A DNA stretch of 64,000 nucleotides, taken from positions 171,150,274 through 171,214,273 of the forward strand of contig NC_067282.1 in assembly GCF_020740795.1 (NCBI RefSeq), read 5' to 3'. Under the pieces are notes generated by a model. The model worked only from the letters and a program-made list of their open reading frames with translations. It was not told the origin of the DNA and did not search any database. The position numbers and the translations under genes were made by a program. The stretch is from Apus apus (lineage: Eukaryota; Chordata; Aves; Apodiformes; Apodidae). Of this stretch, positions 51,301 to 61,956 are shown in pieces (the stretch's first letter is position 1; the number at the start of each line of letters is the position of its first letter).

Positions 51301-53527
51301 AAAGTCATGTAGGCCCTGTAATTTCTCTGTATTCTCTTAAATAAAGAGTAAAGTTTCTGAAACATTTCTGTTTGGTTCAGAGAAAAGTGCATCAGAAGTG
51401 TCAAAATGCAAAGTAAAAGAAAGGTTACAGAAATTAACTTTGAAGTCCAAAGCAATTAGTCCACAAAATAATTCCTTTCATGCCTCCAACACCTAGATAC
51501 ACCCAGTCCCTTGGCCAGACTATGGAGAAAGCAAAACCATTCAGAAACCACGTTCTGAAGCCTGGCAGTACAGACTTGCATCTAAAACCATGAGAAATGC
51601 CTCATTTTTCAAATGCCAAATGATTCAGCGAAACAGTGAAACAACTCCAGGGCTCCTAGACTCCTTAATACCATAAGAAACTGAGAATTTTCACTCCAGA
51701 GCGCTCTCAGATGGAAAGAAAAACGGAATGCTAGAAAATAATATAAACAGGAATCATCCTGACTGTTTGTGTTTCAAATGACTGTGCAGAGAAGTCAGGC
51801 CAGGCAACGGTGCTTTGCATGTGCACAGTATCACCAGGTTTCCAACCCAAATGTAGAGGTGGAAAGGTGAATAGCGGAGCAAGTCTGGACTGCTAAACCA
51901 ATTAAGTCGCTCTTGAAAAGGAATCCAAAACAGCAGCAAGAGCTCAGATACTACAAAGCATCCTTTTCAGAGGTATTTCATTACACTTGGCTTTCTTCCT
52001 GGGCTGAGGTCCAGAAATATTAGTGCTGCCTTATTTTTCATCCAAGAAATAAGTTGCTTGAATAATGTGCACCTTGTGAACTGCATTGAAACAGATGATA
52101 AAAAATCTCCTTTTTTTTTTTTTTTTCCCATTCTGATCTTTCTTCCCTGAGTTATGTATAATATTTTTTTTTTTTCAATTTACAGCAGAAGCCTGAAAAC
52201 AAACTTGTGAATTACAAACAAAAATCTCACAAAAGGCAGAAAGACCTTTTCTCGGTAGTTCTTTATTCACTTTAGGCATCTCACCTCACTTAACGATGTG
52301 TACTGAGGAGTGTACAGAAAACCACAGATAACCACAGTCCCCCTGTGAAATGACAGAAGAAAAGCCTAGCCTCTGCTGAAGATCAGACTGGGAATCTTCC
52401 CCCTCCATGTGTGGAAGGCAGGCAGAGACAGCCAAAGGAAACCTCTGCTTGCACCAAGACATCACACATCTTTCCTCTCAGAAAAAAGTCTGCACCTGAA
52501 TACTTTAAAATTATCCCTTCGCTGTGTCCTTTGACTACATCCCCATCACTGGGGGAATTTCTTATGCTTTTGAATTCTTATCATCAAATTTCACCCCTCT
52601 GACTCTGATCTTGTCTGAGAGCAATAACCTAGTGAGAACTGACTTCAGCCAATACTCACTGATTTAAATAAATATCTATATTTTTTTGAGTCAGAATCAT
52701 GACAAATTAGTACATAGCTCTCTCTTTATCAGCAGCAGACCATCTACAAGATGATGTTTCATTTTGCTTTTTAGACGACATGAAATGAAAATCCCTATGA
52801 CTTCTGGCCTCTGGAAAACACAGAGTTTCCTGAGAACCTTTAGGTTTGTCATACCTTTGGAAGGTATTTGCATTTTTAACCTCAGTTGTAATCCCTGCTT
52901 CACAAGGGATACCCAAAGGTGGCCACGGCAGTTACACGGATGCTACCACAGCAGGCACAAATCCAGCTCTAGACCCGGATGGATCTGCTGCAGCATTCAA
53001 GGCCAGTTTAGACACACTTTAGATGCTGAGCACAGAGCAGCTGTGTCTGACGGCTTTCCAAAGCCGGGGACATATTTTTCTTCTGTATTCACTTACTCAC
53101 AGAGGAGCCGGGACTATGGGTGCAGGCTGACGTCTGGCCACAGAGTGGATTTAGCGGCTCCGAGCCGTGCGGGCAGCCGGCCACGCGTTCCTTCCCGCCT
53201 CTGGGCTGTCCTGACACAGCCACTGCTTCCCTTGCCCTCAGCCAGTTTTCAGCCAGATCTGCTCATCAGTCTGGCTCGCTGGTGAGCCCTGCGAACTGGG
53301 AAAGAACCAAGGTTCCGGCAGCAATCCTTGCGTGCTTTAGATACTGCTTCCTTTCCTCTCCATAGCACTTTGCAGCTTTTAAATACTAGATTCATGCTAG
53401 GTCATAAATGTTGAATGCCGCCTCTGCTACTTAAACAGCAATTCAAGAGAGCAGCTTGATGTACCTTGATGCTTCATAAAGACCGAGCTTGCCATGGAGG
53501 AGAAGGAAGAACATTGTAAGCTGCAAC

Positions 53528-53600
53528 CATAGAATGACAGAACTATTCAGGTCGGAAAAGACCCTTGGGATCAGCGAGCCCAACCACCATCGGCCCCGGG
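53528..53600 (-). mobile_element. CR1 LINE 3' tip at the edge of the CpG island
   Basis: A short piece with CATAGAATGACAGAAC, then TCGGAAAAGACCCTTGGGATC and CCCAACCACCATC matches the last 70 or so bases of an older CR1 subfamily. It lies about 100 bases inside intron 1 from the RASSF3 exon 1 donor. The boundary with the GC-rich sequence is approximate. Confidence 0.8.
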
Positions 53601-54480
53601 ATCCCAAGCCGCCGAACCCTCCGTGCCGCGCCCTCCGGCCCCCCCAGCGCCCCCGCCCGCCCCCGGCCCCGCCGCCCGTTCCGCGGGCCCGGCCGGGCGC
53701 TCACCGGCGCAGCGCAGGCCCCGCGACAGGACGAAGCGGCAGCACAGGTCGCACCACGTTCCCGCCGCCGGCCCGAAGCGGTGCGGCGGTTCCGGAGGTG
53801 CCTGGAAGATGGTGCGGACGTGGCGGGGCCGCGGCGGGGCCGGGCGGCATCGGCCGTACGCGGGGCCCGGGACACCGGCTGGCGCCTCCGGCCGCGGGAA
53901 CATCGGCTTCTCTCGTCCGCGTCCCGGGGCCGCCGCCATGGGAGCGGGAGCGCTGGCCCCTGCCGGGCTGTCCCCGCCGAGCGGCGGTGGTTGGCGCCTC
54001 ACGCACACGGCGGGCGGGGGGGGCTCCGCACCGCGCCCGCAGCCTCCCCCGACCCGGCGGCCGCCGCTCGCTTCCCGAGCCTGCTCAGCGTGGAACACCT
54101 CGGGGAGGAACGACCGCAGCCGGCGGCTCTGGAACGCTCCCGCTTCGCCGGCCCCGCGGCTGCGGAAGGCGGCTGGTGCAGCCAGCGCTGCTACCTGCCC
54201 TGCCCAGGGCGTCCGCTAACAACGTGCATCACAATCAGGAGACGGGAAGCATTTCCACCAGGTACATTTGACTACCGCAGCTAAACCAAGTAAGACCTAA
54301 CAGTACACTGCTTCTGGAGACTTCGTGTGTTGTTTCCCCGGCTGAAGTTTCCACGGGAAGAGTTCTGGGGGGGTCTCCTTCGCGGCAGGTGAGAGCCCCG
54401 AGCTCCGCCGCAGCCGTCGGGGAAGAGCGGGCCCGGCCCCGCCGGTGGCTCCTGCCAGCCCGGCCTCTCTGTAGCAAACT
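53540..54480 (-). promoter_or_regulatory. RASSF3: CpG-island promoter of RASSF3
   Basis: This is the only strongly CpG-rich block in the window, sharply distinct from the AT-rich sequence around it. It contains the first coding exon (53705-53939), its donor and presumed 5' UTR. GC-box-like sequence occurs around 54008-54024, and there is no evident TATA box. High GC continues into the minisatellite to about 55.3 kb, and a CpG-containing shore runs down to about 53.1 kb inside the intron. The start site is not visible but should lie upstream of 53940, that is at higher coordinates. Confidence 0.8.
53705..53939 (-). CDS. RASSF3: RASSF3 first coding exon, N-terminal half of a C1 domain
   Basis: From the ATG at 53939 the exon encodes 78 residues plus one base, ending at a consensus donor GTGAGC. 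The protein starts MAAAPGRGRE. It carries a Pro/Arg-rich leader containing RPRHVRTIF, close to the RPRDVRSIF leader of RASSF5/NORE1A. The first half of a C1 zinc domain follows: His53, then TWCDLC (Cys63, Cys66) and GLRC (Cys77). RASSF1A has the same TWCDLC motif. The split codon G|AT makes Asp79 with the exon at 20622. RASSF proteins are non-enzymatic Ras/MST-pathway adaptors. The name RASSF3 rests on tandem linkage downstream of TBK1, as in mammals. An in-frame upstream ATG at 54098 would add 53 residues. This start was preferred for its GCG second codon and the shorter leader, though its -3 base (C) is not optimal. Confidence 0.85.
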
Positions 54481-54981
54481 GGCAGCAAGTCACAGCACCG
54501 CAGGAAAGGTAAAGCCCAGATCTGTCAAACCTACAGCTTCAGAAAACTCTTGTCGGTGAGCTCAGCGGTAGCTCTGACCGTCACCTCTCCCAGGCATTAG
54601 AAACATCGGCTATTTTAATGCAGCCTCGCACAGATTTGAAGTGGTAGAAAGCAGGAGCAGCCTGGCTGTAACGCATTTTCAGGACCTGGAGATTCAGGAT
54701 TTATGAACAATTGATCTGCACATTTACACAGAGAGTTCCAGAGAATGAAAGTTAAAAAAATAATACAAAAATGAAGTCTTTTCACCTGATTTCTTCAAAG
54801 GTTGTAAACTGCACCTGTCTGCTTAAATCTGAAACTGCTGCAGGGCTCCCTGGGGAGCAGCAGATCGTGCCAGCGTCATCTTCTTTCAGCGCGTTAGCAA
54901 ACGCGCCCGCCGAGCACAGTGACCGGCCGGTGTGTCGCGGGTCCGAGCCGGGCTGTCCCCAGCGCGGCGCGGGGCTGGACG

Positions 54982-55258
54982 CGCCCACAGCCCGCACCGC
55001 GCAGCGCCCACAGCCCGCCCTGCAGCGCCCACAGCCCGCACCGCACCGCGCAGCGCCCACAGCCCGCCCTGCAGCGCCCACAGCCCGCACCGCGCAGCGC
55101 CCACAGCCCGCCCTGCAGCGCCCACAGCCCGCACCGCACCGCGCCCACAGCCCGCACCGCGCAGCGCCCACAGCCCGCCCTGCAGCGCCCACAGCCCGCA
55201 CCGCGCAGCGCCCACAGCCCGCCCCGCGCAGCGCCCACAGCCCGCACCGCGCAGCGAC
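54982..55258. repeat. GC-rich minisatellite, 12 units of 21-28 bp
   Basis: The motif CGCCCACAGCCCGC recurs twelve times, starting at 54982, 55005, 55026, 55054, 55075, 55098, 55119, 55142, 55165, 55186, 55209 and 55232. Spacings are 23, 21, 28, 21, 23, 21, 23, 23, 21, 23 and 23. Two unit types partly alternate: a 21-mer ending CCTGCAG and a 23-mer ending ACCGCGCAG. The 28-base unit has an extra ACCGC. On the minus strand the 21-mers present four G-triplets with short loops, the pattern of a G-quadruplex. The array lies about 1 kb upstream of the RASSF3 start codon. Long open frames across it are products of the repeat. Confidence 0.95.
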
Positions 55259-55319
55259 AGCCTAGGCGGGGATGCTGAAGCAGCCCTCACGCTGGCGCGG
55301 GGGGGAAGCTGGCAAAAGC

Positions 55320-58300
55320 TGGGCTTCAAGATCGCTTCCAATACAAACCGTCCTATGATGCATTTCAGTAGGTCCTGATCAAAATGATCTGCCTAAATGA
55401 CTCCAAGCAGCTAGTCCGGGAACTGCTTCCCGTGGCGAGGCTGCAGTGACAGAACCCACCCCTTGCTGGAAGGAAGGCTGCGGAAGCCCAGGTAGCCACA
55501 GACTGTGCTGGACACTCGTGTTTCCAAGAGCAGAATACAACTTGGAGCACACCAGCAGCTAACCTGTTGCTGTCAGTCCACCTTGTCAACAGGAAGCAGA
55601 GTAATCTAAAAGATACACAACTACTGCTGGCCAGCTTGTACCAGTGTCAAAACAGCAATCTCCACTGAGGATACTACTCCTACCACGGTTTTTTGTGATC
55701 AGGGGAACAATTAACTAAACAGAGCACAGAAAACGAAAGCTCATGCAGCCTTGATAATGGCAAAATTGGCCTCAAGAACCTGTTCCTAAAACCCCTCCTC
55801 AACTGTTACTGCTCAGTTCCCAGAATAATCTGTTCTGGCACTTCACTCAACCATGAGAAAGATTTTTCAAAACAGGATCTTTTTCATGCACTACAATTTG
55901 TATTAATCTCTAATCCTTTCCCTGCAGACACAGTGGTGAACGCTGATCTTCTGTAACAGCCTTTAGATGACTGAAAACTTTTGCTCTGCCCTTCTTCCAG
56001 TCTTCTTTCAGCCAACAAACTCCCATTTTTTCCCAGTCTCCCTCAGGCGACTTTTCCAAACTACAGCCATTCTTTTTTTTCTCTCCCCTAACTTATCTTC
56101 AGGTGGTCAGTGTATTTTTTAACTTTAATGGACCAGCCAGTTTAAAAGTGCATGTGATCAAGTCAGTCACAGGTAAACCAAGCTTTCCTCTGCACTGATA
56201 GGGGTGGGCATCCATCCCACTGGTTTTCATGTCCACAACTAGAAACTGTCACTGGTCTAGCTAACCAAATGTGGCTACCCATGCCAAGCACTGTGCCCTT
56301 CCTGGAAGGATATTTGTGGTAGTAATTAACTTCATAATAGTTCCATGTTTAATTTTACCCAAACAAGTTTATGCACGTGCAGTTTATTCCACAACTCTTC
56401 TGGGCTTCAGCCCAAGTAGTAATCTTTACATTCAGACTTTTTAATCCCTGCCATAACATTACATCCACATTTTTTCTATGATTATCACTTCTATGGTAAT
56501 TAACTACATTAGTGCTGATAGAGCTCCACCAGTGGACTGTTTCACATAGAGATGAGAAATTGTGCCACTGTTACAGAGAACTAATACTGTTCAAAACACA
56601 GGTGAGCCCTGTGGTTAAAAAATAAATGCTGGAGATCCCATCGTATGGGACATGTTTTCTGGACAGCTGGCTAATGCAAGCTTAGCCGCCATTTGCTACT
56701 TCAGATTTCAGGCTTTGTATTCATGTACGAGGAAATAAAAATGATAAGGTAATACTGAAATGAAGAGAAAGTGAAATTATGAAAAGACACAGAAGGAAGC
56801 GCACACCGTACAGCAAGTGGTTGATGATGTATTTGTGCCATTAAGCCATTCACTCATGCATTGTCACAATTCATATGAAGACAGGCTTGTTCAAGTAACA
56901 GATAATTAATATACTAAGCAAACCCTCCCAAGACAGTAAACTAGCTTCAGGAGGAAGAACCATATATTACTTTCCATTACTTCTTTTGGCAAATCAGTAG
57001 CATGAATGATAGTATCAGGACACTTAGTGCAAGTCAAAAATTGATGGTACTGCAACACTCTGCTTGGACTTTGAGAATGTATTTGCTTCATAAGAAGGTA
57101 ATCGGGACATTACAAACTGATTACTTCATTAGCTACTGCGTAGTTAAAATTGCTTTAGAAAGAGAAATTTTAACAAGATTACTGATGTATTTAGCAACAC
57201 TAAAACCAGCAATAAAAATAAAAATTAAAATAAAATATAAACGATTTTCAATCATGTAAAAGAAGTCTGCGCATATTTTGATATACAGACTATATTGTTA
57301 CTGCAATTAACCTTCTTTGTCAGACTGCTTCAATATAAAGAAGTTGAAAATTACATATTCAAGCTAAGACTTTATTGCCTTCAAAATCAAGAACCTTCAA
57401 AATGACCAAGTGTTACTGATGTAATATTGGAAAAAAAAGTTCAATTTATGCACAGTCTGAGAGCTCAATTCTTTGAAACTTTTGCACGTGTTTTACTGAC
57501 ACTTGGTGAGACTGTGGATGTGAATGAACAAATGTACAAGCAGGCATTATAACACTCCAGTTAAGACATGATTCCAGTATTTTAAAACAGGTAAGAATGC
57601 CATGGCTAACCAAGGAAAAACATTTAACAAACTGTTGCACTCCTTTTGCATAGCTAGATTTTTGTAAGGACAAAGCTCGCAAAGAAAAAAGCTGCTCTTA
57701 CGGGTGTAAAACTATCCAAATTCCCTTTTAATGTCTGATTCTCACCAAGAAAAACAGGAAAGCAGGTTTTGGACATCAAGGCAGTAAATTTCCTCTTATT
57801 TTAAACAATGAACGAATAAATTCTAACTTTTACAAGTTTCTAGTCAAATATTTTTTAAAAAGCAATGGAAATGTTTTGTGTTCTGACCCAGAAAGATAAG
57901 CAGGGAATAAGCATCACAAAACTGTCAGATGCTATCACAGTTTACTGCTGTTCAGCTTATACCTAAATGTTTCACCATTAATTATGGAAAATTCTCAATA
58001 TACTTGGTGCAGCTCTTCTTACAGATGTAATATAGCAATTAGAAGTGCTGTTGGACACCACTGAACATCCATGGCCAGGCTTCTACAAGGAAAGAATGAG
58101 TCCTGCAATATTTGCTTGCTCTCAGTCTGAAACAAGTAAGTAAACCTGTAATATCCAAACAAAAGTAAGGGATTCTCTTTCTCCTCTCCTACATATTTGG
58201 GAGCAGATTCTTTCATTCTGCATCTCTGCAACCCAATCATATAGTACTGAAAGTAGTAACTACTGATGCTGGATAATAAATATACAGTCTGACTAAATTT

Positions 58301-58480
58301 CCACCTCAGTTTGATATCTCAGTCATAAGTTGGCAGTGGGTGTAGTCCCTTTTCAAGATCTGACTGTAACTTATTTTTCCAAAATTCAGTTACCACTGAG
58401 GCATGATGCTGCCTGGTCTACTGATCTGCCTTCTAAATTCTCCTAATAGCCATTTTTAACCTTTTTAAAAAATCATGCCT
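55320..58480. other. TBK1-RASSF3 intergenic spacer
   Basis: Unique, mostly AT-rich sequence between the TBK1 3' UTR and the RASSF3 promoter region. Further TTTATT strings (for example near 57368) could act as distal TBK1 poly(A) signals. A short A-rich stretch of AAAATAAAAATTAAAATAAAAT type lies near 57208-57240. No gene, young transposon or RNA gene was recognised. Confidence 0.6.
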
Positions 58481-59256
58481 GCAGGCAGGATTCTGAAAAA
58501 CCTATTTTATTTTAAGAACCCGCTTATTCTGTGGTAAGCAACAAGATTTAAGGGAAATTCTGAAAATGCCGTACTTTAAAAAAGGAATTCTTAAATTCAG
58601 TCTGACAACCTGGAGTGCAAAACTTCCAGCAGTCAAATGATTGCAGACAACATGGCACCAAATATGGAGAAGAACTTAAAAAAATACCATGACTTTGTTT
58701 TCTCAAGTAAAAGCGAACTAACAGTTTGGATGTGAAGATAAATGCATTTCCACTCTGTCCTATCTGTGCTTTTATTCCCTAGTCACACTTGTTTAAAAAT
58801 ATTTCATTTAAAACTGTTCTGTGATGATGAGAGTCATTCCGCTAGACTCAAAGGTAATAGTGGTGGTTAAAGGAAGTCCAAAACACCCTTTAAAGACTAT
58901 TCATAATGTTTAGAGTTCTGCAGGTCCTCTTGCAATAGAGCTTAAATTGCGTTCTGAAAAAAGGGCAATATTCAAAGCAAACAAGTATCAATTTCATCAA
59001 CAATACTTTTTCCTTTAGGATTTTGTCAGAGATCCTGCAAGGGGCCACAGGTAAATCTATCCTAACTTTGACCAGAAAAAGATATATATTTCTTTCATAT
59101 TTACATATGATACATATTTACATTTTTTTTAATACTACAGTTGTAGAGGGAAAAAAAAAACCCTGGATACAGATTTGTTATCTGCTTTTAAATGTCCCTA
59201 TGTTGTTTTTTTCCCTATGAAAAAATTTACAAGGCCTCTTCAGGTCCTTTGAAAGC
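58480..59256 (-). other. TBK1: Probable TBK1 3' UTR with candidate poly(A) signals
   Basis: Minus-strand sequence after the TBK1 stop contains no further conserved coding signal. Canonical AATAAA signals (TTTATT on the plus strand) occur at 58771-58776, about 480 bases after the stop, and at 58506-58511, about 750 bases after it. The second gives a 3' UTR close to the length usual for this gene. An ATTAAA variant lies near 59127. The end point is inferred; no transcript evidence is available here. Confidence 0.5.
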
Positions 59257-59308
59257 TAAACACAGTCCACGCTCCGCAGGCCACCATCCGTAGTCAAAGC
59301 ACCGAATC
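59257..59308 (-). CDS. TBK1: TBK1 last coding exon with stop codon
   Basis: The exon follows the acceptor ATTTTAG. Its first base A completes Arg, followed by 16 residues, FGALTTDGGLRSVDCV, and a TAG stop at 59257-59259. The mammalian protein ends in a very similar 16-residue tail (FGSL...VDCL), so this fixes the gene identity and its 3' end. The open frame is too short to stand out alone; it was found by following the splice phase from the previous exon across a 790-base intron. Confidence 0.94.
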
Positions 59309-60208
<900 letters not shown>

Positions 60209-60509
60209 TCAGGGACAGTTACCTGATGTGAGCACTGACCACCACACAGCTTTCAGCAATGTGTCACTACATACAAAGTAAGGGACAGATGACAGATTGG
60301 TTATTTAATAAAACTGATAAATGATCTAGCAGTGTCCCTACTCACTTGCAAATCTGTACCACCACTTCAGCAATGTACATTTTTTTTCTGCAATATACAA
60401 TTCTTCATCTTAATACAGCAATAACTAAGTCAGCTGTAAATATTTTTTTTTCAACTTGCCAGTAAAACAGATACAGAATATTACATCAACCCAACTAAGA
60501 AATTCTCAC

Positions 60510-60616
60510 CCAAGTGTCATCTCCACTAGTGTGTTTGAACTTGGATAGACTGTGTTCATTGTATGTTTCATCCCAGTGGAAGCTGCAAACATTTTCTGGG
60601 GCAGAGCATCTTGTAA
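60510..60616 (-). CDS. TBK1: TBK1 coding exon (start of C-terminal adaptor-binding region)
   Basis: This 107-base exon begins after the acceptor ATTCCAG and ends with GG before a donor GTGAGA. It encodes 35 residues starting [10 protein letters not shown] and ending TLVEMTL, with the last Gly split across the intron. It matches about human residues 654-689 and leads into the second coiled coil, which binds the adaptors TANK, NAP1 (AZI2), SINTBAD and optineurin. Relative to the mammalian protein there are a few substitutions, mainly in the less conserved [10 protein letters not shown] part. The downstream intron is 339 bases. Confidence 0.95.
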
Positions 60617-61668
60617 CTGGAATAGAATAAAAAAGGAAACATAAATTACAATATAAGCTGTCATCTTGATGTCAACTTTAAAATCCTTCTGTAAATGCCC
60701 CATTGCTACAATGCCTAATAAAATCTTTACAGCAGTATGGCAGCTGATATTGCCCAAGCTGAGAACATCATGGCAAGTTTTCAATTGACACAACCTGTAA
60801 TTCCCTGATTTGTTTCATCTTCTTAACTGTCTTACACTTTCAAAATAAACTCTCAAAAGGAAGAATTACGTGTTTGTTATGTCTGTAGATATCATAAGGC
60901 AACAGGATCTTAATTAATAACTGACTTTGGTAGTGCTACGAAAATACAGACAAATAAAATGCTGCTCTCTGCCATTCCTTAATTACTTTTACACCTATGC
61001 TTTTCTTTTGTTACATTTCCTTTATAAAGAACTGTAATTTTACTGCATTGAAAATGCTCTCATTCTCTCCATTTTGAGGTAATTCTCCTAAGTTTGCATC
61101 CTGAAATGTTACTGTCCAAATGAAAAAAAAAACATTTTCTTTCACGTCACCAGCAGCATTAGTTTAGAATGTACCCTTAAGCACGTATCCCCTAATCCTG
61201 AATATGGGAGTAGTGTTTTTATGCTTCATAAGAATATTAAGATAATCCACTAGCTGCTCAGATACTATGATGACAGTTACACAGAACACTTTTCAGTGAA
61301 CCCACATCCATTTGAACAGTTCTTCTGGGAGGAGTGCTAAACACTACCAGAAAAACCAAACCCCACGAAACCCCCCCTCAAAAAAAACTTAACAAAAAAC
61401 CAAACAACAAACACAAAACAAACAAAACCCCCCAAAAACCCCAGCAAGTGAAAAAATTAAGTCAGGATTAAAGAAGTCGCTCCACTCTTTACACCACTTC
61501 AACATCAGCAGTAAAGCTACTACAGACCAAACACTACATCCATGCAGCCCTGTACTTAGTAAGCCTGCATTAATTGAAGACTCACTACAAACAACACTAT
61601 TGGCATTAAACCATGTCAAATAGTCTTTTATTTATGCAAACATTTTACATGATTTGAAAGCATTCTAC
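60617..61668 (-). other. TBK1: TBK1 intron with A/C-rich tract
   Basis: A 1.05 kb intron with donor GTAGAA and acceptor ATTCCAG. It contains an almost pure A/C stretch of about 90 bases at 61349-61441 (runs of A separated by C, CC or CCCCCC), which is G/T-rich in the transcript. No exon or mobile element was recognised. Confidence 0.85.
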
Positions 61669-61765
61669 CTCATTTATATAATCCTGGTATTTGGATACCT
61701 CTTCTTCAATATCAAAACACTGGTTGGTGAGAGCCAGTAACTGTTTCCTTGTATGAAGCATTTTC
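61669..61765 (-). CDS. TBK1: TBK1 coding exon (KMLHTRKQ...QDYINE)
   Basis: This 97-base exon has an acceptor TTTTAG and a donor GTAGAA (phase 0 end). Its first base completes the Arg codon from the previous exon. It then encodes 32 residues, including the conserved [15 protein letters not shown] segment, matching about human residues 622-653 at the end of the dimerisation helices. The polypyrimidine run before the acceptor is short but good. All three reading-frame joins on either side are consistent. Downstream is an intron of about 1.05 kb. Confidence 0.95.
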
Positions 61766-61854
61766 CTAAAAGAAAAAAAATGTTCTTTTAAGAGCTTCCT
61801 TTACGAAAGTGATGCAGCAAACTATGCCAAATATTAAAGAAATCAACAGCTTGC

Positions 61855-61956
61855 CTTGCCCAGTCCTCAGCCTTGTCCAAAAATGTCTCATACTTGCTGA
61901 CACATTCATCTTTGAATAGAGCTATGGCTTTTGTGGCATGCAAATACAGCTTCTGC
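61855..61956 (-). CDS. TBK1: TBK1 coding exon (scaffold/dimerisation helices), GC donor
   Basis: This 102-base exon runs from an acceptor TTGCAG (phase 2) to the codon fragment AG of an Arg. It encodes about 34 residues beginning [10 protein letters not shown] and ending KAEDWAR, aligning with about residues 587-621 of human TBK1 in the elongated helical dimerisation domain. The donor is not GT: the exon ends GGCAAG and the intron begins GCAAGCTG, so this is a GC-AG intron. No GT at this boundary keeps the frame, and splicing here joins exactly to the next exon to give the family sequence W-A-R-K-M-L-H. The intron that follows is only 89 bases long. Confidence 0.93.

Larger units (their letters stand above)
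20623..53704 (-). other. RASSF3: RASSF3 intron 1 (33 kb)
   Basis: The interval between the two C1 exons holds four young CR1 fragments (25.9, 28.6, 44.9 and 53.5 kb), two very old CR1 fragments (34.8 and 37.9 kb), a solo LTR (34.0-34.7 kb), MIR-like SINEs (20.8 and 48.2 kb), a hairpin at 22.46 kb and the candidate exon at 41.2 kb. Otherwise it is AT-rich unique sequence. Stretches 29.2-33.9, 38.2-41.1, 41.5-44.8, 45.2-48.1 and 48.4-53.1 kb show no gene or repeat that I recognise beyond homopolymer runs. Confidence 0.75.

Noticed and set aside
53489..54284. Plus-strand open frames of 198-260 codons in the CpG island, one with a perfect Kozak ATG at 53938
   Set aside because: High GC keeps all frames open. 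The ATG overlaps the minus-strand ATG through a CCATGG palindrome, and only the minus frame shows a conserved domain and matching splice phase.
54771..55378. Long open frames of over 100 codons on both strands across 54.8-55.4 kb
   Set aside because: They are translations of the GC-rich minisatellite, open in several frames at once because the repeat lacks A/T-rich stops.
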